A stretch of DNA of 10,475 bases from UBA1737 sp045653225 (GTDB taxonomy: Bacteria; Bacillota_I; Bacilli_A; ML615J-28; CAG-313). A program made the translations under genes and the position numbers. Position 1 is the first letter of the stretch. Each line of letters starts with the position of its first letter. The DNA lies in NCBI GenBank assembly GCA_045653225.1, contig JAZOLP010000022.1, forward strand, positions 1-10,475, read 5' to 3'. This document shows positions 1 to 5,856 of the stretch, in pieces. The notes beneath the pieces are model-generated. The model was given only the letters and a program-made list of their open reading frames with translations. It had not been told where the DNA came from and ran no database searches.

Positions 1-91
1 TATATAGATGGATATCTAGAGATGATGTAGAATATTTAGATACATCAAATCCAATAGGTTGTAATCTATATGTGTATTGTAATAGTAATCC
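1..91 (+). repeat. RHS-core direct repeat, copy 1
   Basis: Bases 1-91 match 1568-1658 at all but two positions (66 C versus T, 77 T versus C). The repeat encodes the last part of the RHS core up to the codons for CNSNP. From base 92 the two copies diverge completely, into different tips. The repeat probably extends left of the window. Such a conserved block before variable tips is where homologous recombination can swap tips. Confidence 0.9.
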
Positions 92-553
92 AGTGATGGG
101 ATATGATCCAAATGGTAATTGGACTCTTTCGTTTAGTTTAAATATCAATTTGAATATCTTATGGGGATTTTCTGTTTCTGTAAGTTTTTCTGTAGATTCT
201 ACGGAGAAAGTGCTATTCAGCTTTCATATTCTGGGTTTACTTCTGAAACTCCTAATATTGGTGGACTTGATGTTGGTGCTTCTGTTTCTGCACAAATTAC
301 TAAATTTTCTTCTGTTGATGAGTTGGAAGGTCTGTCAACTTATTTAGGTAGTGCAATTGGAGATGAGGCATATATTTCTGCTGATGTAATTACTGATTCA
401 GCTGTTTCCGAACAAGATGGTGAATTGATAGGTGGGCAAGTTGGTGTTGGGATAGGTTATGGATTTGATACCCACTGTATTAGAACAAAAACTATAAACA
501 TTAAGAAAAATTCTAAAGGTTTAATTAGTAAGGTTTTAGAATGGATATTTTGA
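1..553 (+). pseudogene. RHS-repeat protein C-terminus with beta-rich tip, frameshifted
   Basis: This is the 3' end of an RHS/YD-repeat gene entering from the left. Reading from base 3, the frame gives the end of the RHS-associated core (YRWISRDDVEYLD, then NLYVYCNSNP, then GYDPNGN), which is the usual boundary before a variable C-terminal tip. The tip starts NWTLSFSLNINLNILWGF and continues in this frame to about base 200. The sensible continuation (YGESAIQLSYSGF, then GLDVGASVSAQITKF, then GQVGVGIGYGFDTH) lies in the frame that ends at TGA 551-553. Adding one base near 198-200 (TCT-ACG to TCT-TAC-GGA) would join them, so a one-base deletion, or a sequencing error, is the simplest explanation. 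The tip is rich in alternating hydrophobic residues and glycine, suggesting beta-sheet. I recognise no catalytic motif. Similar tips occur on Bacillota RHS proteins as far as I recall, with unknown activity. It is followed after 17 bp by a small membrane-protein gene, the usual immunity position. Confidence 0.8.
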
Positions 554-570
554 TTGTGGAGGTAAATAAA

Positions 571-1218
571 ATGAAAAAGATGTGCATCCTAATAGCTCCG
601 ATGTTAATATTGCTGTCTTTTTTTCAATTTATTGTTTCTGGTAAAATGGTTTCAAATTTTAGTGTGTCATTAGATTTTGAAGAGAATAATGGAAGAATGA
701 TATATTTTGATGTTTCAGAAAATAACAAGTTATGTATTTCGTATGATAATGATCAAGTTTACGAATATGATTTTAATGGAAAATTTATTAGATCTATAGA
801 ATATGAGAGTAATGGTAATATATATGCATATTATAAAAACGAAAATTTAGTTATTAATGATATTAGAAAAAATTTACATATTGTTATTGATGAAAATAAT
901 TTTTGTGTGGAGTCATTTGAATCAAATAATACTAATTCAGGTTTTTATATTGCTGAATCTTGTAGTGAAAATATAAAATTTACTAAAAACATTTATGAAT
1001 ATAACTATATTCATGCTGATTGGTTTGCTAGAGTATTTGAAAATAAAAAAACTCATATTTCAGTTAGATTGGGAGATGAAATAATCATTAAAATTGAAGA
1101 AAATACTGGGATAATATATGATTTTGTTCCAGTAATATTCATTTTTGTTTTAGTACCTACTCTATTATTTTTTAAAAGAATAACAAATTTAAAACAAAAA
1201 TTAAGTAATCTTATATGA
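571..1218 (+). CDS. Two-helix membrane protein, candidate immunity partner of RHS tip 1
   Basis: This is an intact 215-residue frame. I chose ATG 571 because GTGGAGGT (556-563) sits at proper spacing before it; an in-frame ATG at 541 would overlap the upstream tip and has no such site. Residues about 4-24 form a hydrophobic N-terminal helix (MCILIAPMLILLSFFQFIV) with no lipobox cysteine. Residues about 35-180 are polar and beta-rich, with propeller-like strands such as NDQVYEYDFNGKFIRSI and NGNIYAYYKNENL. Residues about 185-206 form a second helix (FVPVIFIFVLVPTLLFF), followed by a short basic tail. It would be a bitopic protein with both ends anchored and a central domain on one side of the membrane. 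I do not recognise a named family. Its place directly behind an RHS tip suggests an immunity role, but this is inference. Unlike its toxin neighbour, it shows no disabling mutation. Confidence 0.75.
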   Translation: MKKMCILIAPMLILLSFFQFIVSGKMVSNFSVSLDFEENNGRMIYFDVSENNKLCISYDNDQVYEYDFNGKFIRSIEYESNGNIYAYYKNENLVINDIRKNLHIVIDENNFCVESFESNNTNSGFYIAESCSENIKFTKNIYEYNYIHADWFARVFENKKTHISVRLGDEIIIKIEENTGIIYDFVPVIFIFVLVPTLLFFKRITNLKQKLSNLI

Positions 1219-1260
1219 GGACTGAAATAAAAAGTTACTTAAAATAATTTTTATAGATGA

Positions 1261-2241
1261 TTAATCGCCCATGGATCAAATGGACATTCAATAAAGCACT
1301 TATATGATGATAGTAATTTATTACTAGGATTTATTTATAACAATGAAACTTATTATTATGTAAGAACACTAACAGGTGAAATTTCATAAATAGTAAACTC
1401 TGATGGTATAATTGTTGGTGAATACATTTATGATGCATATGGTAATATGTTAAATCTAGATGAATTAAGTAACATTGCAGAAATTAATCCATTTAGATAT
1501 AAAGGTTATTATTACGACCAAGAAAGTAATACATACTACTGTAAATCAAGATACTATAGTCCTGAAATATATAGATGGATATCTAGAGATGATGTAGAAT
1601 ATTTAGATACATCAAATCCAATAGGTTGTAATTTATATGTGTACTGTAATAGTAATCCTGTTGTTTATGTTGATACTGATGGAAATGTTGCAATATCTTA
1701 AATTATTTCAATAGTTGCTGGTGCTGTGATTGGTGTATTAGCCGAGGTATATGAGGCTAGTAAAACTGAAAATGGGTTTCAAGAAAAAAATGTTTGTGAT
1801 TATATTGGAGCTGCGTTTGGAGGAGCAATTTCTGGTGCTGCTACTAGTTTTGGTGGTTCAATATTGCTTGGCGGCATAGGTTCATTTGTTGAAACATTCA
1901 TTTCCGGAGAGATGACACTTAATACATTTTTTTCTTCACCATTAGAGGGTATGTTAAGTGGTGCAATAGGTTATGGTATTGGTAAAGTTGTAGATTATGG
2001 TGTTTCTTTTTTAGAGTTTGGTGGAGGGAAAGCATTATCGAAATTATTTGGCAACAATAAAATAAATCATTTTTTTAAATCATTAGGTGCTGATAATGTT
2101 AAAGTAGGTATGCAAAACATAGCCAAGTCAGTCAAAAATCTTGCAAATGCAAGTGATAATTATATTGCTGCTTTTTTTGGTGCAGTTACTGATGGAGTGA
2201 TAAAATGGTTAGAAAAACGATTTGCTACGCAAACAGCTTAA
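1261..2241 (+). pseudogene. Orphan RHS core remnant with glycine-rich tip, two nonsense codons
   Basis: One frame carries RHS homology from about base 1279 (HLYDDSNLLLGFIYNNETYY, then VRTLTGEIS), then TAA at 1387-1389, then IVNSDGIIVGEYIYDAYGN and the full core ending RWISRDDVEYLD and CNSNPVVYVDTDGN. A second TAA lies at 1699-1701, after which the same frame continues without a break (IISIVAGAVIGVLAEVY) to the natural end at 2239-2241. There is no start codon or ribosome site joined to an upstream YD-repeat region, and stops lie just upstream at 1240 and 1258. The tip has a glycine/alanine-rich hydrophobic stretch (YIGAAFGGAISGAATSFGGS, then LLGGIGSFVETFISG), typical of the segment before a toxin domain, followed by about 70 residues ending KWLEKRFATQTA with no motif I recognise. 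It is a displaced, decayed RHS-CT cassette. Its last 37 bases overlap the next gene. Confidence 0.85.
1568..1658 (+). repeat. RHS-core direct repeat, copy 2
   Basis: This is the second copy of the 91-bp block at 1-91, with 89 of 91 bases identical. It lies inside the second RHS remnant, immediately before its own, unrelated tip. The near-identity over a coding stretch flanked by divergent sequence suggests recent duplication or gene conversion of the RHS core. Confidence 0.9.
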
Positions 2242-2819
2242 TTTATGTTTTTTTCTTTATATTATTCATAAAATCTAAATTAGATTATAATTTTTTCGAA
2301 AAATATTTTTTTATAATTTGCCTTTTTTTCACAATTAATATTTTTATTTCAATAATTTGTATTAAATTATTTGGCCTACCAAGTAATAATTATAAAGAAT
2401 ATCTATTTAAGTATATTTCTTATAAAGAAATAACTGAATTTAACGGAAACAATATAAATATAATATTGAAGAATAAGAAATGGCATATTAATTATAAAGG
2501 AAGAGAATATATATTTGGTATGAGAGGTTGGATTAATCAAAAACAACGAGTTATTGATTTTCTTTTTATTCAATATCACAATAATTATTATAATTCAAAA
2601 AAATTGGCATTATTTGAATATCCCAAGAACTATTTTAAAAAATTAAATATAAAAATTAAATTTAAAATAGGCAGTAAAATTATTTCTAAAAAATTTAAAC
2701 CATCTATTCTTTTAAGACTCAAGCTTATTTTAGCTATTCAACGAAATCGTAGAGCTATTGATAATAGTCAAGAGTATGTGAGAAGAGATTTATTTTCTAC
2801 CTTTCTAACTTTACATTAG
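2205..2819 (+). CDS. Membrane protein, candidate immunity partner of RHS tip 2
   Basis: This is an intact 204-residue frame starting at ATG 2205, with GGAG at 2194-2197 inside the upstream tip. It overlaps the end of that tip by 37 bp in another frame, so the pair was probably translated in a coupled way. Residues about 11-23 (SLIYVFFFILFIK) and 33-55 (KYFFIICLFFTINIFISIIC) are two hydrophobic helices. The rest is a lysine- and tyrosine-rich, presumably cytoplasmic domain with GREYIFGMRGWINQKQRVID in its middle and a basic C-terminus. I do not recognise a named family. Tight overlap with a toxin-type tip and membrane anchoring make an immunity role likely, but this is inferred from context. 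No frameshift or stop interrupts it although the tip before it is broken. Confidence 0.72.
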   Translation: MVRKTICYANSLIYVFFFILFIKSKLDYNFFEKYFFIICLFFTINIFISIICIKLFGLPSNNYKEYLFKYISYKEITEFNGNNINIILKNKKWHINYKGREYIFGMRGWINQKQRVIDFLFIQYHNNYYNSKKLALFEYPKNYFKKLNIKIKFKIGSKIISKKFKPSILLRLKLILAIQRNRRAIDNSQEYVRRDLFSTFLTLH

Positions 2820-2846
2820 ATGTTTTATTGTGACTTTATAAATTAA

Positions 2847-3194
2847 AATGAATTAACTTCATACACAATTGATGGAGTAACTTGTCAAGTTAGTTATAGT
2901 AATGGAACTGGAATTTCCCATAGTGACCAGAAACCAATTAATTTAATATCAATTGTTCCAGAAATATGGTGGCAAATTTGTGACTATACTGTCGGAATTA
3001 ATTTTTATAAAGATGGAAGTGGTAGATTAAAATTTTCATCTATTGAAAATCTATCTAATTCTGATTATTATAATTTAAATGAATTCGAGATAAATACTCA
3101 CAATATTGTAGGAACAATTATGTTATGCAAGTATTGTCCACAAGCTGCTTTTGTTATAGGAAATTTGGTTTATCGGTTAGTGACACAAGGATAA
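2847..3194 (+). pseudogene. Start-less 115-codon fragment, probable displaced RHS tip
   Basis: The frame opened by the stop at 2844-2846 stays open for 115 codons to TAA 3192-3194, and its translation is protein-like: TIDGVTCQVSYSNGTGISHS, then PEIWWQICDYTVGINFYKDG, then MLCKYCPQAAFVIGNLVYRL. It has no ATG, GTG or TTG start with a ribosome site near its beginning; the only ATG (about 3120) would leave some 24 residues. The composition is beta-rich, with four cysteines including a CxxC pair. It sits in the toxin position before another membrane-protein gene, so I read it as a C-terminal tip that lost its RHS core. It could instead be the remnant of an immunity-type gene. I recognise no family. 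Confidence 0.55.
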
Positions 3195-3212
3195 TTATAT
3201 GAGGAAAATATT

Positions 3213-3869
3213 ATGAAAAAAAATAGTTTTTATGTTTGGGCAGCAATATTAGTTATATTATTGCCATTAATATGTTATGCTATATGCTCAACTATCATTA
3301 TTAATAAAGTGGGAGTTGAATATAATTTTTTAACAATATATGAAAGTGAATATTATTTAAATAAATATTTTTGGTGGATTTTTTTGGTATTTACTCCTAT
3401 ATGTTTTATATTTTTATTATTATCACTTCGTAATGGTAAAAAGACTTTTTCAATTACTTTTTCACTTTTAATTTTTGTTTTATGTCTGATTAGTTTTAAA
3501 AATTTAGATAAGAAAAAGGAATTTACAACATCTTCACAATTTTTAAGTGAGATTGAAGAAAGTTTAAATTATAAGTTTTCCAGTGAAACCTTTGCTCTAT
3601 TTAAAATTATAGATGAAAAGAACACTAATTTTTCTATAATTTATGAGGGAATAATAAGAGTAACTAGTGAAGAAGATTGTGTTAATAAATTATTATGGGA
3701 TAATAGTTTAGATTTAACTATTCAAAATTATCTCTCTGATGAATTTAAAATTTCAATAAGTAATTTTGATAATTATCTTACTTTAAATAAGAATGATGAT
3801 GTTTTAGTCTTAGCCTATAGTGAAGAATATAATATTATTTATTGTACTTTTATCGCATTTGAAGAATAA
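3213..3869 (+). CDS. Three-helix membrane protein, candidate immunity protein
   Basis: This is an intact 218-residue frame with GAGGA at 3201-3205 spaced 7 bases before ATG 3213. Three hydrophobic helices are visible at about residues 8-30 (WAAILVILLPLICYAICSTI), 53-71 (FWWIFLVFTPICFIFLLLS) and 79-95 (FSITFSLLIFVLCLISF). Residues about 100-218 form an acidic soluble domain with a short SEIEESLNYKFSSETFALFK stretch and a beta-rich end (DDVLVLAYSEEYNIIYCTFI). It follows the start-less fragment by 18 bp, repeating the pattern of fragment plus intact membrane protein seen twice to the left. No named family is recognised. Immunity or envelope protection is inferred from its position only. Confidence 0.72.
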   Translation: MKKNSFYVWAAILVILLPLICYAICSTIIINKVGVEYNFLTIYESEYYLNKYFWWIFLVFTPICFIFLLLSLRNGKKTFSITFSLLIFVLCLISFKNLDKKKEFTTSSQFLSEIEESLNYKFSSETFALFKIIDEKNTNFSIIYEGIIRVTSEEDCVNKLLWDNSLDLTIQNYLSDEFKISISNFDNYLTLNKNDDVLVLAYSEEYNIIYCTFIAFEE

Positions 3870-3938
3870 TTTTTAAAAATGTTAATATGGTAATTAACTA
3901 GAATGTATTTTAATTGAAATGAAGTGTTGTTTATTTAA

Positions 3939-4103
3939 GAAACTGTTGATCGAACTGCTGATTATACAATAAGAAACTTATATGAAGATAAAAACTTACT
4001 ACTTGGATTTTTATATAATAATAAAACTTACTATTATCAAAGAACTTTAACTGGTGATATTGTAAGAATAGTAGATGAGTTTGATTTAAATATAATTTAT
4101 TAA
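3939..4103 (+). pseudogene. Truncated RHS core remnant
   Basis: After an in-frame TAA at 3936-3938, the frame reads ETVDRTADYTIRNLYEDKN, then LLLGFLYNNKTYYYQRTLTG, then DIVRIVDEFDLNIIY, and stops at 4101-4103. Residues encoded by 3975-4064 match those of 1297-1386 at 22 of 30 positions, so this is the same segment of the RHS core (the LLGF.YN..TYYY.R.LTG block). Everything downstream in a normal core (YDAYGN, RYYSPEIYRW, CNSNP) and any tip is missing. It is a dead fragment at the right border of the island, followed directly by a terminator-like hairpin. Confidence 0.8.
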
Positions 4104-4108
4104 ATATT

Positions 4109-4141
4109 AAAAGAAGCAATTTTATTAGTTGCTTCTTTTTT
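4109..4141. terminator. Hairpin terminator at the island's right border
   Basis: A perfect 11-bp stem (AAAAGAAGCAA at 4109-4119 with TTGCTTCTTTT at 4129-4139) encloses a 9-base loop and ends in a T-rich tail. It would stop plus-strand transcription leaving the RHS island. The same stem covers the last codons and stop of the reverse-strand gene at 4125-4478, so it may work in both directions, although the reverse-side T-tract is shorter. Confidence 0.75.
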
Positions 4142-4478
4142 CTTGATAACAGTCGATATTATTTATATTTATATTGATTAAGTATTTATTGTTTTGATTA
4201 CATATAGATGGGCACCTAAAACTAGTAGATGAAAGACTTGCTGTTCCTTTGATAATTATATAATAAACATAAGCTTCATCACATACAGTAATATATATAA
4301 TACAATTGTTATTGTTGTTTAAACTTTCTAAAAGATTAGTATAATTTATACATTCTATTAAGATACTGTTATCACAATATTTATAGTTACATATGCCTAC
4401 ACTTACATCATCATTATAACTTGATACTAGTAAGCATTTATTGTTAGCTTTAATTCTATTAATCATTTCATTATTCAT
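4125..4478 (-). CDS. Small cysteine-rich protein, possible PNPOx-like split-barrel flavoprotein
   Basis: This is a 117-residue reverse-strand gene. A strong ribosome site (AGGAGG on the minus strand, at 4488-4493) lies 9 bases before its ATG at 4476-4478, which argues that it is real and not a chance frame. After a short N-terminal helix, the order of elements (KCLLVSSYNDDVSVGICNY, then a strand ILIECI, then NLLESLNNNNNCIIYITV, then YIIIKGTASL) resembles pyridoxamine-5'-phosphate-oxidase-like FMN-binding split barrels, where a helix bearing 'NL..NP..' precedes a strand and an 'IKG.A' strand. The similarity is weak and key flavin-binding residues cannot be assigned. Nine cysteines in 117 residues is unusual and could suit an anaerobe or metal or redox binding. 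It is divergent from the cation transporter gene, and its last codons lie within the terminator stem. Confidence 0.6.
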   Translation of the reverse strand: MNNEMINRIKANNKCLLVSSYNDDVSVGICNYKYCDNSILIECINYTNLLESLNNNNNCIIYITVCDEAYVYYIIIKGTASLSSTSFRCPSICNQNNKYLINININNIDCYQEKRSN

Positions 4479-4520
4479 TTTAATCCTCCTATTTTAATAT
4501 ATGAAATAATAGTAAATTGG

Positions 4521-4549
4521 TTTATTTATTTTTATAAAAATAGTATAAT
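4521..4549 (+). promoter_or_regulatory. Promoter for the cation efflux gene, apparently leaderless
   Basis: A perfect -10 box TATAAT lies at 4544-4549, with a weak -35-like TTTATT at 4521-4526 and a 17-base spacer. The ATG of the downstream gene begins 7 bases after the last T of the -10, which is where transcription would start. No Shine-Dalgarno sequence lies between. A 16-bp perfect palindrome (TATTTTTATAAAAATA, 4527-4542) fills the spacer. It could be an operator, but such AT-rich palindromes also arise by chance. Confidence 0.6.
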
Positions 4550-4555
4550 ATATGT

Positions 4556-5761
4556 ATGAGAAAGATATTAATTAAATTATTTATAAAAGATTATAAAAAC
4601 ACATCAAATCCAAAGGTTAGAGAATCGTATGGAACACTAGCTGGAATAGTAGGTATTATTAGTAATATTATTCTTGCTGCAATTAAAATGATTGTAGGTA
4701 CTATTTGCATTTCTCCTGCAATATTTGCAGATGGTGTAAATAACTTTTCTGATGGTCTTGGATCTATTATTACCATTATTGGATTTAAGATTAGTTCAAA
4801 AAAAGCTGATAAAGATCATCCATTTGGACATCAAAGATTTGAATATATTACTGGAATGATTATTTCATTTATTATTCTAATGATTGGTTTAACTTTATTA
4901 AAAGATTCAGTTTTGGGAGTATATGAATTAATAAAAGGTAATGCACAAGCTTTAGATGTATCTAATCCTTATATTGTAATAGGTTCTTTAGTATTATCTA
5001 TTTTAGTTAAATGTTGGCAAGCAATATTCTACACTAATATGGGAAAAGAAATCGGAAGTGACGCATTAAAAGCTAATTCTAAAGATTCATTAAATGACTG
5101 TATAACTACTGTAGCAATTTTAATTTCTACTATAATCTTTATTGTAAGTGGTGGTAAAGTAAATATTGATAGTATTGCTAGTTTATTAGTAGCTATCTTT
5201 ATAATAGTTTCTAGTATTAGTTTAATAAAAGAAACAATTGATCCACTTCTTGGTGAAATCCCTAGTGATGAATTTATTAAAGAATTATCTTCTAAGATTT
5301 TAGCATACGAAGGAATTTATGGCATTCATGATTTAGTAGTTCACAGTTATGGTCCAAATATGAATTTTGCAACAGTACATGCAGAAGTATCAAGAGAAGT
5401 TGATGTTATGGAAAGTCATGATTTAATTGATAATATTGAAAAAGAAGTATCAAAAGAAATGAATATTGAACTTGTAATTCATATGGATCCAATTGAAGTA
5501 AATGATGAAGAAACTAATAAAATAAAAGAAATAGTAAAAAATATTTTAAAGGACATTGATGAAAACTTAGATTTCCACGATTTTAGAATTGTCCCTGGGG
5601 TAACGCATACTAACATTTTATTTGATGTTGTTATGCCATTTGATTACCCAATTACTGATAAAGAATTAAAAAATGCTATTTGTACTAAAATATCTGATTA
5701 TAATAATAAATGGATTGCAGTTGTACATATAGATAAAATGTATAATCATGTAATTAAATAA
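4556..5761 (+). CDS. Cation diffusion facilitator family efflux transporter, probably Mn2+
   Basis: This is a 401-residue inner-membrane metal/proton antiporter of the CDF family. The N-terminus (MRKILIKLFIKDY, then VRESYGTLAGIVGI) is the usual one, which supports ATG 4556 despite the lack of a ribosome site. The transmembrane region spans about residues 27-225. The family loop DHPFGHQRFEY is at 87-97. The transport-site positions read N62xxxD66 in helix 2 and D177xxxD181 in helix 5. In this family HxxxD at these places goes with zinc, while Asn/Asp with Asp/Asp is typical of manganese exporters such as MntE and MneP, so Mn2+ is my inferred substrate. The cytoplasmic C-terminal domain follows (HDLVVHSYGPNMNFATVHAE, 258-277), and about 85 further residues resemble a second copy of it (FRIVPGVTHTNILFDVVMPF at 343-362, ending AVVHIDKMY). 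This long form is common in Bacillota. The gene is monocistronic, with its own promoter and terminator. Confidence 0.92.
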   Translation: MRKILIKLFIKDYKNTSNPKVRESYGTLAGIVGIISNIILAAIKMIVGTICISPAIFADGVNNFSDGLGSIITIIGFKISSKKADKDHPFGHQRFEYITGMIISFIILMIGLTLLKDSVLGVYELIKGNAQALDVSNPYIVIGSLVLSILVKCWQAIFYTNMGKEIGSDALKANSKDSLNDCITTVAILISTIIFIVSGGKVNIDSIASLLVAIFIIVSSISLIKETIDPLLGEIPSDEFIKELSSKILAYEGIYGIHDLVVHSYGPNMNFATVHAEVSREVDVMESHDLIDNIEKEVSKEMNIELVIHMDPIEVNDEETNKIKEIVKNILKDIDENLDFHDFRIVPGVTHTNILFDVVMPFDYPITDKELKNAICTKISDYNNKWIAVVHIDKMYNHVIK

Positions 5762-5763
5762 CA

Positions 5764-5811
5764 AAAAGACTTTGTAATAAACTAATATTTATTATGAAGT
5801 CTTTTCTTTTT
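5764..5811 (+). terminator. Rho-independent terminator of the cation efflux gene
   Basis: A long hairpin begins just after the stop codon. AAAAGACTT (5764-5772) pairs with AAGTCTTTT (5797-5805), and the stem continues through two G-T pairs and seven A-T pairs (5775-5781 with 5788-5794) to a six-base loop. The run CTTTTT follows at 5806-5811. Confidence 0.88.
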
Positions 5812-5828
5812 AAAAAATAATATTAAAG

Positions 5829-5837
5829 TGATATAAT
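5829..5837 (+). promoter_or_regulatory. Extended -10 promoter of the EamA-ABC operon
   Basis: TGATATAAT (5829-5837) is a perfect extended -10 (TGnTATAAT). TTTAAA at 5809-5814 is a poor -35, as expected when the TG extension is present. The predicted start near 5844 leaves a leader of only about 13 bases, beginning at the ribosome site AAAGGTG (5844-5850). Confidence 0.7.
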
Positions 5838-5856
5838 ATATATAAAGGTGAAATAT

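Noticed and set aside
183..200. Programmed -1 frameshift site in RHS tip 1
   Set aside because: The T-run is not in the phase of a standard X XXY YYZ heptamer, and a single missing base near 199 gives a better domain continuation.
1201..1252. Weak hairpin TTAAGTAA/TTACTTAA followed by five T after the first membrane-protein gene
   Set aside because: The loop is about 25 bases, the stem is almost all A-T, and the arms overlap coding sequence, so I do not call it a terminator.
1387..1701. Reassigned TAA codon (alternative genetic code)
   Set aside because: TAA serves as the normal stop of the transporter and other genes in the window, so local nonsense mutation is the simpler reading.
1726..2241. 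Independent gene starting at GTG 1726
   Set aside because: There is no ribosome site, and the frame is continuous with the RHS core across the TAA at 1699-1701, so it is the tip of the same broken gene.
3881..3898. Small inverted repeat GTTAAT/ATTAAC after the third membrane-protein gene
   Set aside because: It has only six pairs, mostly A-T, and no T-run follows, so it fits chance in AT-rich DNA.
3931..4119. Reverse-strand open frame of 62 codons
   Set aside because: It lies opposite the RHS core remnant at 3939-4103, lacks a ribosome binding site, and its translation is low-complexity. It is a shadow frame.
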